DNA of 29,939 nt, taken from JAVKLU01 sp031538895 (GTDB lineage: Bacteria > Pseudomonadota > Gammaproteobacteria > Burkholderiales > Burkholderiaceae). Shown here one piece after another: positions 17,246-24,493 of the stretch. The notes beneath the pieces are model-generated. The model made no database searches. It worked only from the letters and a program-made list of their open reading frames with translations, and was not told where the DNA came from. Position numbers and translations under genes: made by a program. The stretch's first letter is position 1, and each line of letters opens with the position of its first letter. The stretch spans positions 1 to 29,939 of the forward strand of contig JAVKLU010000056.1 of assembly GCA_031538895.1 (NCBI GenBank), in the 5' to 3' direction.

Positions 17246-17360
17246 GTGCAGCGGCTAGATATGCGCGGATGTTATTGGGTTTGGAATGCTCAAGTTTATT
17301 TTTAAACAAGGGTATTCCCTCCGCGACCAGACCGGCCGCGTGCGTGTCATAGCATTTCAT
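17235..17360 (-). CDS. Possible 41-residue open frame at the end of the defence operon
   Basis: An ATG at 17358-17360 opens a frame of 41 codons (MKCYDTHAAGLVAEGIPLFK, then NKLEHSKPNNIRAYLAAALI, F) that overlaps the last 11 bases of the convergent tilS. Its ATG overlaps the stop of the present res frame as ATGA, like the other junctions in this operon. The same frame is open further upstream, through res, from about 17420. I do not recognise it. It may be a real small gene, the tail of a decayed gene at the island border, or chance. Confidence 0.25.
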   Translation of the reverse strand: MKCYDTHAAGLVAEGIPLFKNKLEHSKPNNIRAYLAAALIF

Positions 17361-20300
17361 AGCGCGTAATAAGCAGAGGCTCTCGTCGCGCCATTTTTCT
17401 TCAAGACATCGTCTTTGAATTTACTGCCTCGGCAGTCGCTTGAACAGTAGATGCGCTCACAGCGTAGCGCGCGACTAAATTCTCCAGCGTCACATTGGCC
17501 GCTACAGCGTCGTGTGGAATCAGCAAGTACTTCCACGGTTTTCCCCCCCACTTTTTTGGCATAGTCAGACGCATGTTTGCACCACAGCGTGGCTTGCTCG
17601 GCCTTGGCTTTCACGTCAGTCTCTGACTCTTGCGCTGCGGCTACTTCCTGAGCTTTTTTGGTCTCGATCAGTAAAACCATATCGGGAAGCTGCGCGACAA
17701 AATCGGGGATGTACTCAGGTTGGCTTGCTCCAGAGCGGTAATAAATATTGAACTGGCCTGAAGCGGGGCGGAACCAGCGTTTTGCTTGCCGCTCAAGGAC
17801 GGTCGCCAGAATGCGCTCGGTGTCAGAATGAAACTTTTGATAGGGGTAGGCACAGCGCATAAAACCACCGTACAGATACTGGCCGATGGTGCGCTTGTCG
17901 TCGGGCGCCCAATGCAGCGGTTTCACGTCGTCTTTTGCGGTAAATGCGCAGGGCTTAAGTGGCACAAAGCCTTGACTGACAACCACGTCAGAACCAGTCG
18001 ATTCCTCGACATAGTGCTTGGTCATCTGCGTGTGGATGATGTCAGCAATGGGCTTGGCATAGTTCGCCAGCACGTTATGAAGTGCGTCGTCATCGGTCAG
18101 GTAGGTTTGAAAATGCGTGACTGCCTGATTGGCCAATTGGTAGAGAAAAGAGGCGTGGTCATCGTAGGAAACGTCGTCAAAGTTAATCAATTCCCGCACG
18201 AGGTAGTCAGCAAACCGAGACTCCTCAACCACCGCCCCATTGGCATTTGCGCCATAGGTCAACACCTTGTTTGATTGCAGTCCGTGTGACTCCAGGGTAT
18301 TGGCAAGTGGCTGATAGTTCAGGCGTGAAATGTCCAGTTGGAACGGCGCGTATCCACTAGTCACGGGGCCACCATTTCGACCTTTGGGTACGATTGAAAT
18401 CCGTGGAATGTCAATCGTGTGCTCCACGAAAATATCGACCGCTTGCTTAACCACTTCAGCGACTGCCGCCGCATCATTTAACTTCGACTCCAACCCTTCA
18501 AGGGTCAAACTACTTTGCGGCATGAATGGGGAAATAAGCAATCGCTGCTGCACTAATTGGGCAATGTGCTCTTGTACGCTGGGAGTAGACAAGGCGGCAC
18601 TGGTTGGCGCGATCAACTTGCCAGACTCGCCACTGCCCATGCTATCCACTGCGTGACGCAAGCGCCCAAGCTCTGCAATGACCTCTATCGTGGCAAAAGC
18701 AATTTGTCGATCCTCAACCGTATGCAGCACGGTCGCAATATGGCCCGTGGTTTGCTGTGGGGTGCTTGCGTCGGGGGGCGCACTTGTGTTGATCGCGCCA
18801 GTCACAGCTTCACTGTCAACAGGGTCACCTGCCACAAAGCTTTCTCCACGGGCACCTGTACCTTGTGCCTGCGCCAGTCCCAGCACCACGGCCATCGTGG
18901 ACGGCACGGCATAGCTGGCGAGGCGGTTGCCTTCGGAATCGGTCGGGTCAAGCTGGAGTTGCTTCAGCCGAATGGGCGAATCGCCCTTGTTGGCTTCGGC
19001 AATAACTTCCTGGAACTTGTCGTGCGCAATGATGTTCAAGCGGTCTACAACCTCCACCCCGGTCTTGCGGCCATAAGGCAAGCGCAAGCCGCGCCCGATA
19101 GATTGTTCAATCAGCGTGCGGGCATTGGCTGCACGCAGCGGCACGATGGTGTACAGATTGGTCACGTCCCAGCCTTCTTTTAGCATATTGACGTGAATCA
19201 CAATTTCGGCGGGTTCGTCGTAGCTTTCCACTGCCAGCAGGCGGCGAATCATTTCCTCTTCTTCCGCACTGGTACGGCTTGAATCGACCTGAATGACTTT
19301 GTCCTTGTAGTTGCCACCAAAGAAGGTATCGCTTTCAATCTGTGCCAGCAATTGCGCCGCATGAGTGGTGTCACGCGCAATCACGAGCATGAAAGGTTTA
19401 ACCGGCTTGACGGGTTTCAGTTCAGTTTGCGCGGCCGTATTGTGGTGTGAATTGTTGTACGAATTGTTGTAATAAGTCAGCAAGTGAACCTTGGTTTCCT
19501 CATGCACCCGCACGCCGTCTTTGAGCTTGATGACTTCGATCTGTTCAGCACTGTGATCGGCCGGGTTGAAGTTCTGCTGGGTGACCACCGCGGGCTCTTT
19601 CACAAAGCCGTCTTCAATAGCACGCGCCAGTGGGTAGTCCATCACCACATTCTTGAAGGGCACAGTCTTGCCGCCAGCGGCCTCGGTAAACGGCGTGGCA
19701 GTCACTTCCAAACCTAACAATGGTTTGAGTTCGTTCAGCGCCCGGATGCCAGCGCCGGCACGGTAACGGTGCGACTCGTCCATGATGAGCACCAAGTCGG
19801 GCAAGCCTGCAAGGTAGTCAAAATAGCTCTGCCCCAAGTATTCCGAAAGGCGTTTGATCTTTGGCGCTTTGCCGCCGCGCACTTCGGAATTGATCTTGGA
19901 AATATTGAAGATGTTGACCTGGACGGGCGCATCAATGGCTTGGTTGACCAAGTCGCCGCGCTGCTCGTAGGTTTCGCCTGTAATGACTTCCGGCACAGCG
20001 GTGGCAAATTCTGCGATCCCCTTGAACACATACTTGGGCGTGTTGGGCGTGAAGTCCCGTATCAGCTTGTCGTAGATGGTGAGGTTGGGGGCAAGAACGA
20101 AGAAGTGCTTGTACCCATATGCGGCGTACAGGTAGCTGATGAATGCGCCCATCAAGCGTGTCTTGCCAACGCCCGTTGCGAGCGCAAAACACATTGACGG
20201 AAATTCACGTTCAAAGTCAGTCAGTGTTGGAAACTGACTTGTCAGCGCCGCTTGCATGGCCTTGAGTTGTTCTTGCGAACGGGCGTGAGAATCGCGCAAT

Positions 20301-20407
20301 GCCGGTACGGCTTGCAGCGCCTTGTGCAAAATTTCAAGACTTTCAGTTTGCGGCTGACGTAGGCTCAAGCGCCCAGATATTGCGCGCACTATTTTTTCTG
20401 CGCTCAT
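17357..20407 (-). CDS. res: Type III restriction enzyme Res subunit, C-terminus frameshifted
   Basis: Res is the ATP-dependent translocase and nuclease of type III restriction; it works with Mod and cuts when two unmethylated sites are met. The 1016-residue frame has helicase motif I ATGVGKT (77-83), motif II DESH (210-213), motif III TATP (236-239) and motif VI QSIGRGLRL (435-443), then a C-terminal PD-(D/E)XK nuclease at about 899-917 (YIPDFVAQ, then LIETKK). After residue about 952 the frame is shifted by a run of seven G (C7 on the + strand, 17543-17549). With six G the protein would read GGKPWKYLLIPHDAVAANVT and end at TGA 17401-17403, a more family-like tail. The catalytic parts lie before the shift, so activity may persist. 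It starts within an ATGA overlap with the DUF1016 gene. Confidence 0.88.
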   Translation of the reverse strand: MSAEKIVRAISGRLSLRQPQTESLEILHKALQAVPALRDSHARSQEQLKAMQAALTSQFPTLTDFEREFPSMCFALATGVGKTRLMGAFISYLYAAYGYKHFFVLAPNLTIYDKLIRDFTPNTPKYVFKGIAEFATAVPEVITGETYEQRGDLVNQAIDAPVQVNIFNISKINSEVRGGKAPKIKRLSEYLGQSYFDYLAGLPDLVLIMDESHRYRAGAGIRALNELKPLLGLEVTATPFTEAAGGKTVPFKNVVMDYPLARAIEDGFVKEPAVVTQQNFNPADHSAEQIEVIKLKDGVRVHEETKVHLLTYYNNSYNNSHHNTAAQTELKPVKPVKPFMLVIARDTTHAAQLLAQIESDTFFGGNYKDKVIQVDSSRTSAEEEEMIRRLLAVESYDEPAEIVIHVNMLKEGWDVTNLYTIVPLRAANARTLIEQSIGRGLRLPYGRKTGVEVVDRLNIIAHDKFQEVIAEANKGDSPIRLKQLQLDPTDSEGNRLASYAVPSTMAVVLGLAQAQGTGARGESFVAGDPVDSEAVTGAINTSAPPDASTPQQTTGHIATVLHTVEDRQIAFATIEVIAELGRLRHAVDSMGSGESGKLIAPTSAALSTPSVQEHIAQLVQQRLLISPFMPQSSLTLEGLESKLNDAAAVAEVVKQAVDIFVEHTIDIPRISIVPKGRNGGPVTSGYAPFQLDISRLNYQPLANTLESHGLQSNKVLTYGANANGAVVEESRFADYLVRELINFDDVSYDDHASFLYQLANQAVTHFQTYLTDDDALHNVLANYAKPIADIIHTQMTKHYVEESTGSDVVVSQGFVPLKPCAFTAKDDVKPLHWAPDDKRTIGQYLYGGFMRCAYPYQKFHSDTERILATVLERQAKRWFRPASGQFNIYYRSGASQPEYIPDFVAQLPDMVLLIETKKAQEVAAAQESETDVKAKAEQATLWCKHASDYAKKVGGKTVEVLADSTRRCSGQCDAGEFSRALRCERIYCSSDCRGSKFKDDVLKKNGATRASAYYAL
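17543..17549. repeat. Seven-base C/G run at the res frameshift
   Basis: Seven C on the + strand (G7 in the res reading direction) mark the point where the res frame departs from the family-like C-terminus. Loss of one base would restore a tail ending at 17401. This could be a mutation, a phase-variable tract or a sequencing error. Confidence 0.75.
19449..19472. repeat. 12-bp tandem duplication in res
   Basis: GAATTGTTGTAC and GAATTGTTGTAA lie side by side (11 of 12 identical) and encode the Asn/Ser/Tyr-rich NNSYNNSHHN at about residues 314-323, between the two RecA-like helicase folds. The frame is kept. Confidence 0.75.
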
Positions 20408-21513
20408 ACCACCCCCTCGTTATCGACATCGTTTTTCAATGCAATAGAGTTGCCTAGTGTTTCTAACTCGCGCAAAATTTCTGTGCGCAGATCCTCCACG
20501 CTGGGTAACGCAAACTGATAGCGGCTGGCAAACACTTGTTCATGCTTATCAGCCAATACATACCGCACCACCGCGTCATTTTTCTCGCTGCACAACACCA
20601 AACCAATCGTCGGGTTATCGTCTTTTGCAGCCACCTCTTGATCATAGAAATTCACATAGAGCAACATCTGGCCCAAGTCCCCATGCGTGAGCTTGCCCAC
20701 CTTGAGGTCAATCACCACATAGCACTTCAATTTCACATGATAGAAAACCAGATCGGGGTAAAAATGGTCGCCGTCCAACGTCAACCGTTTTTGCCGCCCA
20801 ACAAACGCAAAGCCGCTCCCAAGCTCCAACAAAAATGCCTGCAACTGATTGATTAACGCCTCTTCAATGCGGGACTCCACCAGCCGATGCGATTCGGGCA
20901 AATCGAGAAATTCCAGAACAAAGGGCTCTTTGATGACATCTTGCGGGCGTGCCACCAACTGCCCTTGCCGCGTTAACGCCAGCAAACCCGCTTTGTCTTT
21001 GCTTTTGGCCAGCCGCTCAAACAAAAACGAATTCATTTGCCGTTCAAGTTCACGCGCTGCCCAACCATTTTTGACAGATTCAATTTCGTAAAAATCGCGC
21101 ACCGGCCTGCGCTGCTCCTTCAACAGCCTGCGGTAATGCGTCCACGACAACCCGGGGTGCAGAGTCCCTGGTTGCCAGTCTTCAAGCAAGATGTCAGATT
21201 TAACACGCAGTGCGTGTTGTTTTGCCAAAAGCTCGGGATAAGCCAGAAAAAAACTGCGCATGTACTGCAAGGCGCTCACTGAAAAGCCGTCGCCGTACTC
21301 GTGCTTAAGCTGCGCAGAAACGCCTTGCAACAAAGTCTTGCCATAGCCCGCCCGCTTGGCACCGCCCTGTTCGGCCTCCATAATTTGCTGCCCAATCAAC
21401 CAATTGGCACACACATGCGCCGTGTTGACAGAGCGCACCGCCTGCGCCCGCTGAGACTCCCAAGTTTCACGTATGCGTGCTAATAAAACATCTTGTTGCT
21501 TTAACTGGGTCAT
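20404..21513 (-). CDS. DUF1016/YhcG-family PD-(D/E)XK nuclease
   Basis: This 369-residue protein belongs to the DUF1016 (YhcG-like) family, putative PD-(D/E)XK nucleases often found beside restriction-modification genes; their exact role in those systems is not settled. The N-terminal helical DUF1016 domain spans about 10-165 (WLIGQQIMEAEQGGAKRAGY at 38-57; YGDGFSVSALQYMRSFFLAY at 73-92). The C-terminal nuclease domain (about 190-350) has the core YPDLVFYH with Asp254 and VVIDLKVG with Asp269 and Lys271, then LGQMLLYVNFYD. All nuclease-core residues are present. It overlaps mod upstream and res downstream by four bases each (ATGA), so translation is coupled with the type III enzymes. This placement suggests it is a working part of the defence module. 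Confidence 0.88.
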   Translation of the reverse strand: MTQLKQQDVLLARIRETWESQRAQAVRSVNTAHVCANWLIGQQIMEAEQGGAKRAGYGKTLLQGVSAQLKHEYGDGFSVSALQYMRSFFLAYPELLAKQHALRVKSDILLEDWQPGTLHPGLSWTHYRRLLKEQRRPVRDFYEIESVKNGWAARELERQMNSFLFERLAKSKDKAGLLALTRQGQLVARPQDVIKEPFVLEFLDLPESHRLVESRIEEALINQLQAFLLELGSGFAFVGRQKRLTLDGDHFYPDLVFYHVKLKCYVVIDLKVGKLTHGDLGQMLLYVNFYDQEVAAKDDNPTIGLVLCSEKNDAVVRYVLADKHEQVFASRYQFALPSVEDLRTEILRELETLGNSIALKNDVDNEGVV

Positions 21514-23195
21514 ACCTGCTTCTCCCCACCAAACAAACCATCTTTCGCCGTTTGCACTGCATTCGCGGAGGCAGCACGTTTTGATGGCACAGGCGCGGCG
21601 GCTGACTGCTGTTGCATGGGTAAGTTTTCGACATTCAAACTGTAATCGTCATGGCCCCATTCGCACTTGGTCAATACCATCTTGGGAATCTTCTTGAGGG
21701 TGAGGTTGGCCAGTGTTGAAAGTGCGCGCTTGGCATCCACTTTAAAGGCGCTGCAACACACCAGCAGACTTTTTTCGCCCCCCACCTCATCACTCAGAGT
21801 CTGCAACTGATCAGCATTCAGCGTTTGTGTGGTCACGTAAATAAAGTCTGTCTCGGTGCTGTGGCCGTGCTGCCAATAGTGAGTGTCGGACGGTGCATAG
21901 GTAAACCCTTCCAACTTGCAAATCGCCGCAGCCAGCATTTCAGCGTTGTAATCTTTGTTGACCACCCAGTTGCCCCAGCGGTCTTTTTCCAAGAGACTTG
22001 GTGCCAACGAGAAGTAACGGAAACCGCCACCGCCTTGCCAGCCCGTGACTTCTGACACTCCACCTGCATCTTCGCCGTCGATGACTTTTTTCAAGCGCGG
22101 GATTATGTGGGTGTGGCAATGCTCACCCAACTCCACCATGATCCAGCGCCTCCCCATTTTTTGAGCAACTGCGCCAGTCGTACCTGAACCGGCGAAGGAG
22201 TCAAGGATTAGGTCGTTGGGGTTAGTTGCGATGTTGAGAATTCGATTAAGCAAACGTTCAGGTTTTGGCGTTGCAAACGGGTCTCTTGGTATCAAAATCT
22301 TTTGTTCTTTACGCGACTCGTCGTTATGTCCCACTTCGTCAAATGGCCACCAAGTTGTTGGGACCACACCTTGTTGAACCTCTGCAAGATAGCGTTTCAA
22401 TTGAGGCGCGCCTTTTCCATCGCGACCAAAGAAAACACGATGCTCATCAATGAGGTTTAGCATTCTGTCCTTGCTGGTCATCCATGCTCGACCGGTCGGT
22501 GGGTAGTAGGCTACACCCGTGTTCGGATTGGTTATTTCATACAAGTACGCTTGAGATATTGTTTTTACACTCAAATTATCTGTTCGCCATGGGCCACGAC
22601 CATCTTTGTCGTCATATTTATATAAATCATTTTGTTTTTCGGATCGAGGAAGTAGATTCCGCGTCATGCCCCCCGTTTTTGAAAAAACTAAAATGTGATC
22701 ATGAGAAGAAGGTATTCCTTTGGCATCGCTAGAAACTGAGTATTTTTTCTGCCAAACCACATTTGCAACAAAATTCGCCCGCCCAAAAATCTCATCACAA
22801 AGCACCTTCAAGTAATGCGCTTCGTTGTCATCAATCGTGATCCAAAGTGACCCGTCATCTGACATCAAGCGACGCATGACTTCGAGACGGTCGCGCATTA
22901 AACCTAGCCAAATTGAATGTTCAAGCCCATCGTCGTAATGCGTGAACGCACTACCAGTGTTGTAAGGGGGATCAATGAAAACACACTTCACCTTTCCCGC
23001 AAACTCTTGCTCCAACGCCTTCAGGGCGAGTAAGTTGTCACCAAAGATAAGCCGGTTGTCGAAGCAATCTGCCTCACCCACGCGATGCTTGGCGTGATAA
23101 CTCTTGCTCTGGTCTTCAAGCAGAATGCGCGGCTCCAACTTCGGATGGGCATCCTTCCCAATCCATGTGAGTTCTAGTTTTTGTTTTTTTGTCAT
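21510..23195 (-). CDS. mod: Type III DNA methyltransferase (Mod)
   Basis: Mod recognises and methylates (usually N6-adenine) one strand of the target site and guides Res. The 561-residue protein has motif IV first, DPPYNTG (75-81), and the AdoMet-binding motif I later, LILDSFAGSGTTGAVA (329-344), the beta-class order used by type III enzymes. The target-recognition domain should lie between them, about 150-300. The DNA of that stretch (about 22295-22745) is noticeably richer in A and T than the flanks, which suggests exchange of specificity. The C-terminal part (about 400-561) includes a variable tail. Start and stop codons overlap dinD and the DUF1016 gene as ATGA. No simple-sequence repeat tract of the phase-variable mod type is seen at its 5' end. 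Confidence 0.92.
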   Translation of the reverse strand: MTKKQKLELTWIGKDAHPKLEPRILLEDQSKSYHAKHRVGEADCFDNRLIFGDNLLALKALEQEFAGKVKCVFIDPPYNTGSAFTHYDDGLEHSIWLGLMRDRLEVMRRLMSDDGSLWITIDDNEAHYLKVLCDEIFGRANFVANVVWQKKYSVSSDAKGIPSSHDHILVFSKTGGMTRNLLPRSEKQNDLYKYDDKDGRGPWRTDNLSVKTISQAYLYEITNPNTGVAYYPPTGRAWMTSKDRMLNLIDEHRVFFGRDGKGAPQLKRYLAEVQQGVVPTTWWPFDEVGHNDESRKEQKILIPRDPFATPKPERLLNRILNIATNPNDLILDSFAGSGTTGAVAQKMGRRWIMVELGEHCHTHIIPRLKKVIDGEDAGGVSEVTGWQGGGGFRYFSLAPSLLEKDRWGNWVVNKDYNAEMLAAAICKLEGFTYAPSDTHYWQHGHSTETDFIYVTTQTLNADQLQTLSDEVGGEKSLLVCCSAFKVDAKRALSTLANLTLKKIPKMVLTKCEWGHDDYSLNVENLPMQQQSAAAPVPSKRAASANAVQTAKDGLFGGEKQV

Positions 23196-24067
23196 TTGCT
23201 TTTCTTTCCGCCCAGCAAACCGCCCGCTTGGTTTTCGTCCAGCGTAAGTTTTGGCGTTGCCTTTTTAACGCGCTTTTCCACTTCTTTAATGTGCTCGGCG
23301 AGAGGTATTTGTTCCGGTAGCGTACCGCCAATTCGCTTAATGGCGTCGCGTACTTCTTTGCCTACTTGTTCGTGCGTTTGAATGGCCTGCGTTTGGTTGC
23401 GCACCTTATCTCGCGCCAGTTTGTCGCGCGTTTGTGTCATGCGGAATTGGTTGGCCGCCAGTTCAGTGGCGTTCATGCGGTCAAGCAGGCTGTCTTTGTC
23501 GGGTATGGCTTTGCGCGATTTGATGGCCGTACCGCTTAGCCCACCATACAGGCCTTTGTAACCCGCATCATGGAACACGCCAAACATTTTGCTTTGCACG
23601 CCCGCATCTTGCGCGGCACCTGACAGTGCTTTGAACTCTTCACTGGTTTGCTTGCGCAGCTCCAAGCGCTCAGCATCGGCGGTGGCTTGGTCGCTCAACT
23701 CTTGTTTACGGGCTTGAATGGCAAAATATTTTTGCGCGTGCGCAATTTCTGGCTTGCGCGGGTCGCCGTTTTGGGCAATCAGGTAGCAGGCGAAACGGGA
23801 TAATTGATAGTCGTCCACCAATTGAACTGCACCTTTTCCGCCTGGGATCGGTTTGCCGGCGCTGGCAAAGTGATACGTGGGGTCATTGCCAGAGGTTTCG
23901 CTGGATGTCATGGCGCGCTTGATGGCGTCTTCAAACCGACGCCATTGGCTATAGCCGAGCAAGGGCTGCAAGTCACGGGCGCTCCAGTATTGGGCACTGT
24001 GTTCGTTTGTTTTTCTAAGTGCCTCAAAACTCGATTGAGCGGTGAGATTCATTCCTTCTTTTGTCAT
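23192..24067 (-). CDS. dinD: DinD-like DNA damage-inducible protein
   Basis: The product (291 residues from this start) is similar in length and content to DinD, an SOS-induced protein of E. coli reported to inhibit RecA filament activity. Recognisable stretches are YWSARDLQPLLGYSQWRRFE near the N-terminus, YHFASAGKPIPGGKGAVQLV, DYQLSRFACYLIAQNGDPRK and AHAQKYFAIQARKQEL. The N-terminal part has the BRO/DinD-like character; the C-terminal half is helical and charged. I chose the ATG at 24065-24067 because it overlaps the stop of the preceding helicase remnant as ATGA. An ATG four codons upstream (24077-24079) is also possible. No LexA box is seen just upstream; the operon promoter would have been further up, in the deleted helicase region. 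Its position inside a type III module suggests a defence-linked task. Confidence 0.82.
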   Translation of the reverse strand: MTKEGMNLTAQSSFEALRKTNEHSAQYWSARDLQPLLGYSQWRRFEDAIKRAMTSSETSGNDPTYHFASAGKPIPGGKGAVQLVDDYQLSRFACYLIAQNGDPRKPEIAHAQKYFAIQARKQELSDQATADAERLELRKQTSEEFKALSGAAQDAGVQSKMFGVFHDAGYKGLYGGLSGTAIKSRKAIPDKDSLLDRMNATELAANQFRMTQTRDKLARDKVRNQTQAIQTHEQVGKEVRDAIKRIGGTLPEQIPLAEHIKEVEKRVKKATPKLTLDENQAGGLLGGKKSK

Positions 24068-24294
24068 ATCAACTCCCATTCACATGTCAACACTGTGCTG
24101 ACGCTTATTTCTTGTTTTAACTGCCGTTCAAGCGCATCAATCAGTCCATCGCGCTTGCGCAAATTGGCTGGGGTAATCACCAAAATACGGCGCTTGCGTT
24201 CAGCCCAACGTTGAGCAATCAGCAAGCCAGCCTCAATGGTCTTACCCAAACCAACTTCGTCCGCAAGAATAACGCCCTTGATGAGGGCTGTAGT
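24064..24294 (-). pseudogene. SNF2-type helicase remnant with internal deletion
   Basis: The open frame between the in-frame stops at 24295-24297 and 24064-24066 encodes 76 residues. The first part, TTALIKGVILADEVGLGKTI, is the Walker A region of a SNF2/DEAD-DEAH helicase, followed by EAGLLIAQRWAERKRRILVI and TPANLRK. The text then jumps straight to RDGLIDALERQLKQEISVST and ends VLTCEWELI, which resembles the C-terminal tail of such large helicases, not the region expected after TPANLRK. So it looks like an internal deletion that fused both ends and removed motifs Ia to VI; the N-terminus before ALIKG is also gone. It cannot be an active ATPase. Its stop overlaps the dinD start, showing that it was the first gene of the operon. 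Confidence 0.75.
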
Positions 24295-24297
24295 TCA

Positions 24298-24439
24298 TTG
24301 CGCTTATTTTATGCTTATTCAAAGGCAAAAATTTTGGAATACCACTCAGCGAAGCCGCATGAATAGGCGGGTGCATTTGAGGTGCAACATTGCCGATCAA
24401 AAAATCGACATGCTTAGCCAGTGATTCATTGACCCAAAT
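24298..24439 (-). other. Gene debris at the island border, not identified
   Basis: On the minus strand a frame is open from 24439 to a stop at 24242. Its first part, ESLAKHVDFLIGNVAPQMHP then PIHAASLSGIPKFLPLNKH, has a protein-like composition, but no start or family is recognised. It changes into the helicase remnant in another frame at about 24295. It is probably the tail of a broken gene at the junction. Confidence 0.3.
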
Positions 24440-24493
24440 TCATTGACCCAAATTCATTGACCCAAATTCATTGACCCAAATTCATTTACGCAG
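24424..24493. repeat. 14-bp tandem array at the lysR stop codon
   Basis: ATTCATTGACCCAA is repeated four times without change (24424-24479), then once in decayed form (ATTCATTTACGCAG, 24480-24493). The TGA stop of the lysR gene (24482-24484) lies in the decayed copy, so the array grew from the 3' end of that gene. There are no spacers. Confidence 0.9.

Noticed and set aside
17246..17356. tRNA gene or lysC next to tilS
   Set aside because: I looked for a tRNA T-loop motif and for aspartokinase sequence in this gap and saw neither.
17357..17542. Zinc-finger-like Cys pattern (RRCSGQC then IYCSSDC) in the present Res tail
   Set aside because: The pattern is tempting, but the other frame over the same DNA reads like the normal Res C-terminus, so the cysteines are more likely a by-product of the frameshift.
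18557..19183. 208-residue plus-strand frame inside res
   Set aside because: It is antisense to the helicase domain and has no motif of its own.
24424..24493. CRISPR array
   Set aside because: The copies are directly joined without spacers and the unit is only 14 bp.
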